This document shows positions 1-13,168 of a stretch of 64,000 nt of DNA, one piece after another. Position numbers and translations under genes: made by a program. The notes under the pieces are model-generated. The model was not told where the DNA came from, did not search any database, and saw nothing but the letters and a program-made list of their open reading frames with translations. The stretch comes from Cotesia glomerata (lineage: Eukaryota; Arthropoda; Insecta; Hymenoptera; Braconidae). Numbering within the stretch: the first letter of the stretch is position 1; the number at the start of each line of letters is the position of its first letter. The stretch lies in contig NC_058158.1 of assembly GCF_020080835.1 (NCBI RefSeq), positions 37,342,305 to 37,406,304 on the forward strand, in the 5' to 3' direction.

Positions 1-2029
1 TGTTGCATTTGATGATGATGTTGGTGGTGAAGATGATTTTGTCAAATCATAGGTAAGAGTACTGTCACTCTTATCACGATTTTTGTTATTATGATTATCC
101 AAGTCATTATTATTAATCTGCAATACTTTTAAATCATTAATAATATTAATATTATTATTATCAACACTAGAATTACTACTATCACTACTGGTACAACTAG
201 TACTAATTTCTTTGGATGTTTTCCAAGGCACAGTATTATCACTATTATTTTTATCGCTATCAATAGTATTATTTTTAAAAATTTCAATAGTTTCAGAGTT
301 GTTAATGTCATGATTATTCAGTGTATCATTATTATTATTTATTTTAGTCAATGAACCACTTTCAGTTGACGATAATTTTTTGGGTAATTGTATTTTTTTA
401 ATATTATTATCATCGTTTGTTTCATCAGATTTTTTTTTACGTTTGGTAGCTTCAATGCCTAAGCATGTTTGTGGCCGTAAACTACCGGAGGTTGGAACAC
501 TATCAAGCCCGTGGGCGCAGGAAGCCGCTTTATCACGAAGCTGAAATGTCGTATTGTGCTCTTGTTTCAATTCTCTCCAAAATAATTCAATATCAACAGC
601 ATGTTTTGATGTTGGACTGGCTCCTGTTATTGTTGCTCGACGTTGTACTAAATTTCTGGGTTTTGACGCGTATAAACGCGCCGATAATGCCGGTTCAACT
701 TCGCTGTCAGATTCACTGCTATCTGTAGCCATGGTATCTGACATACTGACCGTATCAATAATATTTTTCGGTTCTGGGCTTGGATCTTTCGGTGTAACGT
801 GTCTGAAAAATAAAAAAAAAAATAAAACATTTATAAATATAAATATCAATTTATTATTTAATATAAGTAAATAAAAATAATATACTTTGGTAATGGCATT
901 GCAAAATCTGGTATGGTAAGTAGCTCTGGTCGTGGTGATGGAAGATTATGTTGCCATCTTGTAGTATAAGATGTTTTTTTATTACTCGGTAATCGATAGG
1001 GTTTAATATAAATTTGGCCATAAACTTTAGTGTGTCTTGGACGGCGTTTCAATGTTAATAAAATTTCAGCATGACTCTCATTAAATAATTCAATAACATT
1101 TTTCCTTTCCCAACCAACTACTGTTTGATAATTAACTTGAACAATTTCATCACCATCTTCCATTTTACCACACTGATGGGCTGGAGAGCTAAATTTTATT
1201 TCAGCAATTTGATGAGAACCATGAAATGATGGTAAAATGTAAAATCCTAATTCATCACCAGGCCTTTTTTTTAATGTTGCTAAATCTAAACTCGCTGGTT
1301 GTAAAATCATCGGATCAGTCATATCCTGTATAATATAATCAGCAAGTTTAGCCAATTCACCACATGAATTTCTTATTTCTTCAATTGGTTTCTCAGCAAA
1401 TCGATCTCTTTGAGCACAAGTAGCTATTTCAATGGACAATTTTAATAACTGATTTTTTTTATCATTATAATCCAATTGTCCGCTAAACGGAGAACGATCA
1501 AGCCATCTTACCAGAGGTTTAACTGTTTTCATTACCCCAACAACATCAGACAGTGTTTGCGTTTTAAGTGGTTTAGAATCTGTTTGTCTGCACAGTTCAT
1601 TGTGTAAACTGTGAGCTTGACAGGAGAGACGTAATGCCAATAATTGTAAATTTTCACGATCCAACTCATAGTGAAAATTTCTCAGGTACTCAACAGCTTC
1701 TATTATTATTTCTTGATGCCCCAATTTAATTACTCCTAATTGTTCTAAATCTTCCGGTCTCAAATTTAATAATTGTTGTCCATTAACTTTATTATTTGTA
1801 AAACTGTGCACATAAGGAAGTACGGAATTGTCAAGACCTGAAATATATATATTATTTATTTAAATACAGTCGAGTTTGTCACGCCCTCAAGATAAATTAG
1901 AAAACAATAGTTATTAATATTAAACCATATAAATTGATATTTTATTATTTTTAATTAAAAAATATACATACCTTTTAACCATTCACAAACTTGTACAGTT
2001 TTCCATTCCGCAACATTGACATATGCCAT
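1..2029 (-). CDS. cnk: CNK scaffold (connector enhancer of KSR), 5' part; 3' end beyond window
   Basis: Scaffold of the Ras-RAF-MAPK pathway at the membrane. Three exons: 2029-1972 (ATG at 2029), 1837-886 and 802 to the window edge. Phases agree (AAA G|GT and AA|A) and the 604 codons are open to position 1. A SAM domain spans exons 1 and 2 (start AYVNVAEWKTVQVCEWLKG, then the LRPEDLEQLGV helix). A CRIC region follows (QTLSDVVGVMKTVKPLVRWL, then the EIATCAQRDRF stretch). A PDZ domain follows, with its carboxylate loop at DELGFYI. The third exon holds a conserved-looking RRATITGASPT segment and an IELFWRELKQ helix, then becomes Asn/Ser-rich. This domain order is diagnostic of CNK; the PH domain expected further on would lie outside the window. 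The gene is head-to-head with the RNF4-like gene. The family call is strong; the exact C-terminus cannot be seen. Confidence 0.93.
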
Positions 2030-2875
2030 GACCTGTTGTTGTTATCTATTGTTCTACGAAACATCAGATTATTTTACTGTCTGTTACTGAGTTACTACGC
2101 TAATAATAATAATAATAATAATAATAACAATAATACATACAACTATATTGGAAAGCACACTAATACAGCATAATATCATTCTTGCCAATTTTTGCACTTT
2201 ATCCGCTGATTTCCGTCCTTGGAATTATTTTTTAGTAACGACGCACCAGTAGTATATATTTGCTGTTAAGCAGACACCAAGACACACTTGGACCAGGATA
2301 CCAACCAACACAAGTGTCACCCAATGTAAGCATCAACTATCATCTCAGTTCTTCGGTATTGGTCAATGTTATGTTAGCACGTACTGTGCAAAAAGGTACT
2401 AACTGTACACAAAACTATAAAAAATGAAAAAAAAAATATTAAGAATAACACTAGAGTGCCACAAATAATAAATACATTACCGACTGTTGATTGATATATA
2501 TATTTTTTTTTTAATATTGTTATTCTTGCTCTTTATACTCTTATTACTGAAACGGTTTCATTAAAACCTGAATCATTTATTTAATTACAAATACAATCAG
2601 CCTGTTGTTGTAATTGTTATTAATTGTTTAGTAGTCATACACCTATAACATTAGATAGATAAAAATTTATCGGAATATAGGACAGTCATTTTGTTCGTTA
2701 AAATAATAAAAATATATTGAAATTTAAATTTATCGGAGAACAGTTAAAAGCTATTTTGTCAGTTTATATTTAGGTTAAAAATATAAATTGTAAACATTTA
2801 TTATCGATAAAGTTCTATAGATAATTAGTATAATAATTTTAAAGATTAACAAAGTATAACATCAGTTGACAAAGA
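2030..2875. promoter_or_regulatory. Bidirectional upstream region between cnk and the RNF4-like gene
   Basis: There is no open frame of gene quality here. The 846 bp separate two divergent start codons (cnk ATG at 2029 minus, RNF4-like ATG at 2876 plus), so both promoters and 5' UTRs must lie here or in exons further away. It holds an (AAT)n run near 2100-2128 and TATCGATAA-like words near 2803. The regulatory role is inferred from gene geometry only. Confidence 0.5.
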
Positions 2876-3641
2876 ATGTCTGAATCAACAAAAACATCGT
2901 CAACAACGACAACAAAGACAGTATTAACAGCTGGTCGTCGTCGTAAACGAGCTCAACAAACTACCACTAATTCCCGATCACCATCTCCAGATACCTACAT
3001 AGATCTGACAGTAGATTCACCAGTATTACCAAGACAACGTAAACAATCTTCAACCAACAAATCTCAACCTACCAGAAATAACATTGAAATTCTAGACAAT
3101 ACAATAATAATTGATGATACAGATACATCACCAGCAAGGTTTGTACAAAAATTTATTTATTATTATTTTTTTTTATTTATAAAAAAATAAATAACCATTT
3201 TTTTTTTTTTTTTTAATTATTTTTAGCCGTCCACCTAGACCAGTTAGACAGAAAAGAACAAACCGAAGTGCTAGTAGTTCTGGATCATCAGTTGGTGGTT
3301 CTTCTGCGACTGTTACTACTTCTGGTACTGAAAATGTTACCGCAACTGGTTCTTCAACTGACATTGCCTCTACTGCACCTGATGTCATTGAACTCAAAGA
3401 CCACGATGCTGTAAAAAATGGAGTTGAAAAAAGTAAGACAAAATCTGAGGAACCAGCTTCTGCTGTATTGTGCCCAATATGTTTTGAGGAATTATTGAAT
3501 ACATCCTTAAAGGCTATGTCAACTAAATGCGGTCATATATTCTGTGAAAATTGTATTTTAAGTTTTCTTACTTCGGGAAAAAAATGTCCAGTATGTATGG
3601 CTCCGGTTACTCGAAAAGGCTGTATACGTCTTCATCTTTAA
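2876..3641 (+). CDS. dgrn: RNF4/Degringolade-like SUMO-targeted E3 ubiquitin ligase
   Basis: Likely ubiquitin ligase for SUMO-modified nuclear proteins (STUbL). Two exons, 2876-3138 and 3227-3641, joined in phase (AG|C), give 225 aa. The N-terminal third is basic and Ser/Thr-rich and carries hydrophobic-acidic SUMO-interaction-like motifs (IDLTVDSP near residue 42; IEILD and IIIDDTD near residues 73-85). The C-terminus is a C3HC4 RING: CPIC, then CGHIFCENC, then CPVC, followed by a short basic tail ending RLHL at the stop, as in RNF4, whose RING also sits at the extreme C-terminus. In Drosophila the family member Degringolade acts with Hairy/Groucho and in heterochromatin repair; that role is family knowledge, not visible here. 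The middle (about residues 95-150) is low-complexity Ser/Thr/Gly. The RING family call is firm; the STUbL assignment rests on the SIM-like motifs. Confidence 0.86.
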
Positions 3642-5428
3642 TATTCATTTTTTTAATAATTATTAATTGTTTTTTAAACAGTATTTTCCATTAGATTTAA
3701 TAATATTTTCTTATTTTTTATATTTCAATAGTTAATCCCATAATATTAATTCGTATTTTGAAATAACTTTAGAATAGTAAATACAACAACTAAATGAGCT
3801 TTAAATTTTAAAAAATAAAAATTGTTCTAAATAAATTAATTGATAATAAAATAATAAATTAATTATTGATAAGTTTGTACAAACAATCAATAAATATTTG
3901 ATTAATAATAAAAATAAAAGATATTGAAAATGATTATTTTGTTTTATCATTTTGATATAATCTTTTTGATTGTCGTTTAAACATCCAGATGGCTGTTTAG
4001 TTGTAAGATCTGTTAGATCTGTGTGTTATTATGTGTGTATAAGACTGCAATACTGTGCGCAAAACGGAAAATAAAACTCAGCTAACAGCCAACAGCCATC
4101 TACTTATTTAAAATGAAACAGTGAAAGCCATTGAACGATTCAACAGACTGAGCAGACTGAACAGACGGTGCAGCAGTAAAGAAACTTTCTTTATTAGTAA
4201 TAAAAAAAAAAAAAAAAAAAACCAGTTTTATCTACCAGAAAATCCATATAAATATTTAAAGATAATCGTAATAATAATTATATTATTTAAAAGCTCTTAA
4301 ATTTTTTATATTTATACATAAAAACTATTTCATTATTGTATTGTTATTGTTATTGATATTATTGTTGTTGTTGTTGTTGATGTTATTGTTTTGTGATAAA
4401 TAACTAGTGATATAATTAACGATGATAAAATAAATATTTAAGATATTGATAGACCCAAACCAGTATTGGAAGATTGGATATTTAAATTATTGAGTACTGA
4501 AAAAAAGTATTAGCAGTACGAAGCAGCGCACTGGCAAAACTTGTATATACTTACCAGTTCACCACACAGCAACAATACACAAAGAAACAACTGCCCGTGT
4601 CAGTGACATACGACACAAGGGATCAAATGTCAAAATTGTTTCCAAGGGCTGGTCCATTGTTAAATATACGTGTATAATCATTTTATATTTTTATTATTAA
4701 TCTCCAATTTATTTAGAATAAATTTCAATTGAGGTGTGTGCGTGTAAAGTGTATTTTTAATTTTCTTTTTTTTTTTTTTTTTTTATTTCAATAATTCGCG
4801 TATCTTTTTTTTTTCATTATTTTTATTTTGATATCATAAAATATAAATATACATTAATCGTGATGATCAGTGATGACTGTTGCTGCATTCACGCCGAAGC
4901 GACTGAATATCCAAATTGTCATTTTATTTATTCTTGATAGTGTAAGTTTGTATTTTCTAATTAATTAACGTACAATATATATATAAATATTTTTTTTTAA
5001 TTATATACATTTAAGGTTATTTCAATAACATTATATGTATATTTTTATGCAGGAAAAATCAAAAGTAAAAAGAAAATTTATATTTACAATTTGAATTAGA
5101 CTTTTAATATAAAAGTATAAACAAAAAAAAATGAATATTTTGATTTTGTTTAATATTGAAATGTGAAATCAATCAGCTGTTTATTTTATAATTTCAGATA
5201 ATTTAATAACTATTGGGGTGTGTTACTCTGAACAGTTTTTTCAAGTGTTGTTTGTAATCATCTATCTACGAAATTTGCATAGTTATTATTTAACATTAAT
5301 TTGTTATGACTAAATATGACAATAATCAAGAGGTGTGAAAAGAAAATTTTTAAAATGATAATATATTACTATAATAGTAATAACAATAATAATAATTAAA
5401 AAATAATGGATCAACAGTGATTGTTTTG
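3642..5428 (+). other. 3' UTR of dgrn-like gene, then 5' leader/promoter zone of MARCH gene
   Basis: This is non-coding and AT-rich. Possible poly(A) signals follow the RING stop (for example AATAAA-type words near 3835). The stretch 4000-4930 is richer in mixed sequence and may hold the MARCH transcription start and a leader exon; a good donor (GTGTAAGT-like) lies near 4940, and the coding start is only at 5429. An inverted pair of AACAGCCATCT-type words near 3987 and 4091 could be factor sites. No gene is seen. Confidence 0.4.
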
Positions 5429-7120
5429 ATGAATTTAAATGACTCAAAAGTAATGCCTGTTCACCAGATCAATGTTAATCCCCCTGATTGGCAATCACCC
5501 CAATCTCTTGATCCTTCTAATAATACCAGTCCATCAGGAGGTGGTGAATGGTCACCAAAAGTAAGTTTATTATAATAAATATACATTTATCTCGAACCGA
5601 AAACTCAAGATCATCATCATGCATATTATATACCTACAACACTCTACAGTTTAAATATTTAATATGACTCCCAAAATAAAATGTTGAGTGATCTACATTG
5701 GCTCAAGCCAACTCATACTAATAATAACTTAAATTTACAACTAATATTTATTTAAATAGTACTGAAATAACTTTTATTTATTTATTTAATTTTTTTTTTT
5801 TTTTATAATAATATTAATATAAAAAAATAATAATAATAATAGCAACTATTTAAGAAAGAATAAAGGTCAACAGATATGTCATTATTAATAAAATACTATA
5901 TTTATCATTCTTTGAAAATTGTAGATATATGACTGATTAAATGATTTTAAAATTTTTTCATCATACACAACATTTGTCGTGGTCATGATTAATTTATTAG
6001 GAATTAAAAAAAAAAGTATCATGAAGACAATAGCTGATGATTAATTTCATTGTTCTTATTAACAATAAAAATAAAATTGATTAAATACAGTGTATAAATT
6101 ATAATATTTTTTGCTTAGGAACCAACGTACGCGACAGTTGTCACTGTAATACCAAATCATTGTCATTCCTCTGTAAGCACACTGTCCTCAAGTAACCATG
6201 ACATTTGTCGGTAGGTAAATTAATTATTATTATTAGTATTGTATAGATATAAATTAAATAAACTATAATTTAAGGATATGCCACTGCGAAGGTGATATTG
6301 GAGCTCCTCTTTTAGCGCCGTGTTATTGCAGTGGTAGTTTACGTTATGTACATCAGGCGTGTCTTCAGCAGTGGATTAAAGCATCAGACACACGTGCATG
6401 TGAATTATGTAAATTTTCATTCATTATGCACGCAAAAACAAAACCATTTTCAGAGGTAAATTTACTTATTCTCTAGCTAGTAATAATAATAACAATATTA
6501 ATTAATGTATATATTATAAAAATTCAAGTGGGAAAAATTGGAAATGTCAGCACCAGAAATACGAAAATTATGGTGTGCTGTTGCATTTCACGCAGTAGCT
6601 GCTCTGTGTGTAGCTTGGTCTCTTTATGTTTTGGTTGAACGAAGCGTTGAAGAAGCGCGTAAAGGATTCGTTGATTGGCCATTTTGGACAAAATTAATAG
6701 TCGTTGTAATTGGTTCTACTGGCGGTCTTGTATTTATGTACATTCAGTGTAAAGCTTACATTGAATTATGCAGAAGATGGCGAGCGTTCAACAGGTACTG
6801 TTATTATTAATTAATAATTAAATATAAATGAGTAAAATTATAATTATTATTATTTCAGAGTGATATTTATTCAAAATGCTCCAGAAAAAGTGGTGCTTCC
6901 TCCTTCACCAACAGATTCACTTAGAGAAGTGACGTTACCTTTAAAAGATCCCACTGCCTCATTGCCAGAGTTGAATCGTAGTCTATTACCGAGAACTTTA
7001 GACCCCTCTTGCGCCTCAGAAACAATTAAACCAGAGGTTGCTTCGGCTGCCCAGAGACACGATGCTCAACTCAAATTATACGTATTCGACAAATTGTCAT
7101 CGTCCGAGGATAATCTGTAG
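5429..7120 (+). CDS. MARCHF8: MARCH1/8-type membrane RING-CH E3 ubiquitin ligase
   Basis: Ubiquitin ligase of endosomal/plasma membranes that marks membrane proteins for lysosomal turnover. Five exons: 5429-5560, 6119-6210, 6275-6455, 6529-6794 and 6859-7120; all phases fit and give 310 aa. The RING-CH is complete, with C4HC3 ligands at C74, C77, C91, C93, H101, C104, C117 and C120, and the segment VHQACLQQWIK is typical of MARCH1/8. Two membrane segments follow (about residues 150-172 and 189-208, the latter GLVFMYIQCK), with the conserved DWPFWTKL between them and a YNR/FNRV-type motif just after. The cytosolic tail is Pro/Ser-rich. The start is the first ATG followed by a long frame; an upstream ATG at 5406 opens only a few codons. 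The subfamily call rests on these conserved blocks. Confidence 0.93.
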
Positions 7121-7475
7121 TCCAGATATAAAAAATATATTTGCTTAAATTGTAATCGTCACGTGTAATCGTCATACAATTATATCTTATACATAATAAT
7201 TGTACACAGCAATTATGGTGCATCCACATATATTATGTATAAAAATAATCATCTGGACTATGATATAACAACAAAAAATAATTTTAATTATTATACCAAT
7301 AATAATAATAATAATAACAAAAACAACAACAAGATGAAAGAAAAGTCTGTTGGTGCATAAAATAAACCTATTTGCTTCCAAAGATACAAAAATTTTGTAT
7401 TAGCATTCTCCAATCTTTGGAGCATACTTTAACTTGATACTTAGTATACTAAGTTTATAATTATAATTATTGTTG

Positions 7476-7521
<46 letters not shown>

Positions 7522-8427
7522 TACATTGGTAATTAAGGGAGAGAAAGAGATTTAGATATATATCAGTTATATAAAAATATTTAAAAACTGTATTGTCTCT
7601 CCATTAAACGATTGTGTACATAATTATTATATCTGTGATGTTATTCAATAAAATTTACCATATTAAATGAATATGATTCTCGTCACACTCCAATATTATA
7701 TACTTAAAATAATAATATTAATTAATAGATATATTTTATCACGTGATAGTTTGTAGATAAAAATACAATAACATTAATGACATTTATGCTGCAGGCCATA
7801 TTATTGCAACATTTTACTAATAATTAACTATTGTCTATTAATTTGTAATGTACATTATTTAATATTAATTATAAATACTAATAATATCATACGATATTAA
7901 TAAATTTTTTTCTAAACAAGTAAAATTATGGTAAGGGTTTAATAATAATAATATACACCTGTAATAAAAGAGGAGAATCAAATATAAGAGTGGGAGTAAA
8001 ATAATAAAATTGATTTTTCGAAATCCACCGAATCGTGTCGAGGAAAGCCGAAATGAATGATAAAACAGCTGTGTGTTGTATGTATAGTCAGATGGCGCTA
8101 ATGTATCAGTGTCTTAGTGCTTGTAATATTTCTACTTTTGTCTATGTACTAGCTGCTGTATAGTGTTTGGTAGTGTTTCTGTGTAGCGTGTGTACAGTTG
8201 GAGTGTAAATGTTGGTAAATGTACAATAATTCGGTTTTGCGCGAGTCAGTCGCGATTTTCATAAACGTCCATCACGTCTGCCCTGTTGGGTTAATTATTT
8301 AAAAATGTAAATATTCATTCTACTTATACGTTCAAGTGATCACAGTGCTAGTATATTATTAAACATTAATTATTAAAATAATTACACGTTAATTATCATT
8401 TTTTTTAATAATACTACGTTTGATAAA
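7121..8427 (+). other. MARCH 3' UTR and upstream region of CdsA
   Basis: Non-coding. It contains an (ATT)n microsatellite at about 7471-7520 and an AATAAA poly(A)-like signal near 7647. A CAGATGGCGCT word at 8089-8099 lies in the less AT-rich block 8030-8300, which is the likely CdsA promoter and 5' UTR. Confidence 0.45.
7471..7520. repeat. (TTG/ATT)n microsatellite
   Basis: A run of TTG units passing into about thirteen ATT units inside the MARCH 3' flank. Seen directly. Confidence 0.95.
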
Positions 8428-10750
8428 ATGTCTGAGTTACGACAGAGAACGGTTGGAGAATCATCAACGGGCGTTGTACGAGATCCCAGTGAAGATCAGG
8501 CAAGAATATTGACGTTTTGTTGTTTACAACTAATTTCGTTTCTCATAACTCTTTACATTATCTTTTTTTTTTTTTTTTTTTTTTTTTTACTTGCATTGTT
8601 ATTATTATTTATTAATATAAACAAGAAAAAATTAGAACATTTAACTTTAATAAAAATAAAATAAAGACTAACAAGTACATTCCTTTCTTTCTTTCTTTAT
8701 TTTTTTTTTTTTTTTTTTTATTTTAATTGTTACTTGTAATATCTAGAAAGAAGATATTGAGTCGGAAGATGACGCAAAACTGGAAGTTGATGAATTGGCG
8801 AAAACCCTACCACAGGGTACTGATCATACCCCAGGTATCCTCGAATCTGTTGTTTCTGGCTTACCCGAACGGTAATACTTTTTTTTTTTTTTTTCAATTT
8901 ATTTATTTAATTGTACCAATAAAATTTTCCAATGATAATGATAACATTATTATTATTATTGATTATTTTTAGCTGGAAAAATTGGGTAATCAGGGGTATT
9001 TTCACATGGGTAATGATTGCTGGTTTCTGTCTTATTATTTATGGTGGACCATTAGCTCTGATGGTCACAGTAAGTATTGCATTATGTAAAAAATATTAAC
9101 TCCAAAATATATATGGTAAATTTATTTATTTTTTAGACTTTAGTTGTCCAAGTAAAGTGTTTTGCTGAAATAATAAATATTGGTTACGCTGTATACAGAA
9201 TTCATGGTTTACCTTGGTTTAGATCATTATCATGGTATTTTTTGATTACATCAAATTACTTTTTTTATGGTGAAAATTTGATGGATTACTTTGCAGTTGT
9301 GATAAATAGAACAGTAAGTTTATTTAAATTTAAATAAATAATATAAAAATAATGTCTTAAGTAGCTACTAAGCAGACAATTGAATTTGTGTGATTTACGT
9401 ATACTTTATATAAATATATGTTTAGTGTATTCAAATCTTGACACAAAATCAATATATATATATATATAAAATTTTGTATTGCACAATATTAAACCTGAGG
9501 ATATGGCTTCCGATAGTTGATAGTTCAATCATGTTATATTCAATTAAATATTAATGATAATAAATTATATTTTTTAGGATTATTTAAGAGTTTTAGTAAC
9601 TTATCATCGTTTTATATCATTTTGTTTATACATCGTTGGTTTTGTTTGGTTCGTTTTATCACTTGTCAAAAAATATTACATGAAACAATTTTCATTATTT
9701 GCTTGGACACACGTTGCTCTTCTTATCGTTGTCACGCAAAGTTATTTAATTATTCAAAATATATTTGAAGGCTTAATTTGGTAAGTATAATAATTATTAC
9801 AAGTATAATTATTTATTTATTTATCTTTTTCTTTTATTTTAGGTTTATCGTTCCAGTAAGTATGATTGTAATAAATGATGTGATGGCATATGTATTTGGA
9901 TTCTTTTTTGGTCGTACTCCCCTAATAAAATTATCACCTAAAAAAACATGGGAGGGTTTCATAGGCGGTGGTATTTCAACAGTAATACTGGGATTAATGG
10001 TAATAAATTGGTGGTATTGATTAGTTATAGTTGTAGTTTTCATATATAAATCAATATTTAATTAAAATAAAATAACTATTTATAACTTTAGATGTCATAC
10101 GTAATGTGCCAATATCGATACTTTGTGTGTCCTATTGAATATAGTGAATCTTTAGGACGAATGACAATGGACTGTGAAGTTTCATCTCTCTTTAGACCAC
10201 AAGAATACGTACTTCCGCAGAGCTTACAACCTTTTACTAGAATGGTACGCATTTATATTTATTTAAATATAAAATTATTTTATTATTATTATTATTATTA
10301 TTGACTATTAATTTATATTACAGGTTAATCTCAAGCCTAGTGTAACTCTGTACCCCTTTATGCTACATTCTCTCTCAATGTCAGTATTTAGTTCAGTTAT
10401 AGGACCATTTGGAGGTTTCTTTGCTAGTGGATTTAAACGTGCATTCAAAATTAAGGTAATTAACTTTATATTATATTGTTAATGTTATGAATAATGTAAT
10501 AAAAATATATAATTAAATTCTTCAGGACTTTGGTGATGTGATTCCCGGTCATGGTGGTATTATGGATCGTTTTGACTGTCAGTACCTGATGGCAACTTTT
10601 GTCAATGTCTATATTTCTTCATTCATTCACACTGCCTCGCCACAAAAACTATTGCAACTTGTTTACAATTTGAAACCAGAACAACAGTTGCAATTATTTA
10701 CGGCGTTACGAGATTCTCTAGAGCATAGAGGACTTCTTAATGCTTCTTAA
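8428..10750 (+). CDS. CdsA: CDP-diacylglycerol synthase (phosphatidate cytidylyltransferase)
   Basis: Makes CDP-diacylglycerol from CTP and phosphatidic acid in the ER membrane, feeding phosphatidylinositol synthesis; in flies it supports phototransduction (family knowledge). Nine exons: 8428-8499, 8747-8871, 8973-9069, 9137-9313, 9578-9780, 9843-9999, 10092-10244, 10324-10455 and 10526-10750; phases agree, 446 aa. The acidic cytosolic N-terminus is followed by several hydrophobic segments. The CDP-alcohol/CTP transferase signature is in exon 6 (SPKKTWEGFIGGG), preceded by INDVMAYVFGFFFGRTPL. The end of the protein is PGHGGIMDRFDCQ plus a soluble tail, as in eukaryotic CDS. Intron 1 uses a GC donor (CAG|GCAAGA); every GT alternative I tried breaks the frame. 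Convergent with DTWD1. Confidence 0.95.
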
Positions 10751-11993
10751 GGTTATTTTTTTGTTTCTTTTTTATTTTATATTGATATTATTATTTTTTA
10801 TTACCACAATTTCAGTAAAAACGATAAAACTTTGAGAAGCATTTATGTGCAATCATTCCAATACTTAATTACTAAGTTTCATCAATTTTTATATTTTTAA
10901 AAATATAATATTATCATTATTTTTTTAAAGATATAATAATCCAATCAGGTACAAATGTAGGTCATTGCAATATTAGATGATGATCGATGGTGCGATGAAA
11001 AAATATTTTTAAACTAAAACTTTACTTTTATTTACATGTTTTTTTAGCATTAAAATAAAAAAAAAAAAAAAAAAAATAGACTAATGACATTTTCAACATA
11101 TTTTAATAATTTTTTATTTCTTTTTAATTCAATTAATTGCAGTAGCACTTTATTAAAATAGTGCTGATTGACCAGGCCAAAGATTTATTCCACAGTTTAC
11201 TGTATTTTGCCATAAAAAAATCAGTTATTACGTAAACTAAACAAATTTACTTAATTAACAGGCCGATCTCAAGTCTTGTTATTATATTTTTATTCGAATA
11301 CTTTATTATAATTAAGCTAAAAAATTATACAATTACTATAATTATATGAGATGATTTGACAATTTATTAATTGTTTATATAAAAAAAACATTTATTAATC
11401 AACTAAATATTGTATAAGTAGCAAATGATAATTAATATATTACTTTAAGTTGACTAAATGAATTTTATAATTTTATTTATTATGTGGTATATGGTTAAAT
11501 GTATTACTGGATGACTAAGTTATATTAATTTATTGTTAATCTTCCATTATACTTAATTTTAATTGTCATAACAATATATAATGACTAACAATTTGATTAT
11601 GTGAAAATTTATATATATTATACAAATATTTATCAAATTTATTTATTTAATCAAAAATATAAAAAAAAAAAATCATATAACTATATGTCACGTTGAATAA
11701 ACTAAATCTTGTTGTATTTAGAGTAAGTAAAAAATCCTTAATGATCTGTCTGAATATCGATGTTAACACACAAAAAAATAATAACGGAGCAATCTCCAAA
11801 AATATAGTTGTTAGTAAATTAAAGTTTGAAAAGTGCAAAAAAAAAAAAAAAAAAAAAATAATGGAATGCGTTTTATTGTGTAATTAATGTTATGAGTATT
11901 TTAAATTATTTAATAAATGTGTTAATATATTTATGTAGTATAAGATAAAAAATAAAAATAATCTCACAAGTGTAATAAATAAATTTTTATTAT
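10751..11993. other. Convergent 3' flanks of CdsA and DTWD1
   Basis: About 1.2 kb, very AT-rich, with poly-A runs (11057-11078, 11838-11859) and no credible coding frame. It should contain both 3' UTRs. Nothing else seen. Confidence 0.5.
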
Positions 11994-13168
11994 TTATATC
12001 AATGGTCTTTTATAAGCTCTTAACTGATCATGGTCATAAATAGTATGTATTTTGTGATACATATATTTAAAAATGTACAATAAATTATCATATTGGCCAG
12101 AGTATTTTTCATCATCTGTATTTACTTGTTTAATATTGTAATTTTCGATAGCGCCATATGTTTTTTTATGCAATTCAACTAAAAATGTATGAACTGCCTC
12201 AATAGTCGCCAAATACCAGCGAGGGCTTTTCTTTTGATGCCTCCAAAATTGTGATATTCTAGAACTGAAAACCACACAAGGAAGTTCACGAAGTCTTGGA
12301 TCCTTGTATATTGACTTGGTTTGTTGCCATGTACTATCAATAAATATTGCTCGGGTTATTGGATAATAATCGTCTTCTGTTGTATCATCAGATTTATTTT
12401 CTTTATTCAATCTTTTCGACAGTAAATCATCAATACTAATGGCATTTTTACCAGGAAATATTAATACTACCTGAAATTTATAATAAAAAACAAATAAGTA
12501 AATCAATAAAAAATATTTTTACAGATAAAAGTTACCTTATCATTCGGTGTAAAAATTGGAAAGTCTGGATAGATATAAATAGTAACATCTTCTGGAGCTA
12601 AAATAGCAGCATGAATAGCTGTACTTTTTCCCTCTATTTCCTTACGATGCTTAATTATATCAATTTTTATCGGCAACTGAAAATAAACAAATAATAATAA
12701 ATTTTAAGTAATATTTATATTTATAAATATAACCTTACAATATACCTTAACACGTGGAAAATACTTGGAGTCAATAACTGGAGTGTAGCAAGTGTAACAG
12801 AAGAATTTACGTGATTTAAAACATTTTCCACATATTTCTCTGCCTTGAACATCATCCAAAACACTTGGATCATTTATTTTCAGATGATCAAACGGTGCTT
12901 TGTCAATAATACGTTGTTTATTTTCCAACTCATTTAATTTTTTTGTATTATTAATATTTATTTTACAAGTTTCTGTCATTATTTTATGGTCACTCGGTTT
13001 CAACCGCAGTTTCGACACTTGGTGCTTGTTGTTCTCTATAGAGTTGGTAATAAAGAATAATTTCTCAGCAACAGATGCTGTTGCTCGGTTTTTGACTTTT
13101 TTGACTGATGTTGTCATATTATTTAAACTAGATGGATCTGCTATACCATAACAAAAAATCAAGGCCAC
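11994..13168 (-). CDS. DTWD1: DTWD1, tRNA-uridine aminocarboxypropyltransferase
   Basis: Enzyme of the TDD (DTW domain) family that puts the acp3 group on uridine in the tRNA D-loop using SAM. Three exons on the minus strand: 13168-12746, 12676-12536 and 12470-11994, all in phase 0; 346 aa from the first ATG. An N-terminal zinc ribbon is visible (ICGKCFKSRKFFCYTCYTPV). Exon 2 carries the conserved LPIKIDIIKH and GKSTAIHA blocks. Exon 3 carries FPGKNAISIDDL, then the signature IFIDSTWQQTKSIYKD, then FWRHQK, STIEA-like ATIEAVHTFLVE and GQYDNLLYIFKYMY. The signature is D-S-T-W, as in DTWD1 rather than DTWD2. An alternative start at 13117 (MTTSVKK) gives 329 aa; the N-terminal 17 residues from 13168 are not obviously conserved, so the start is uncertain. 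Confidence 0.93.
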
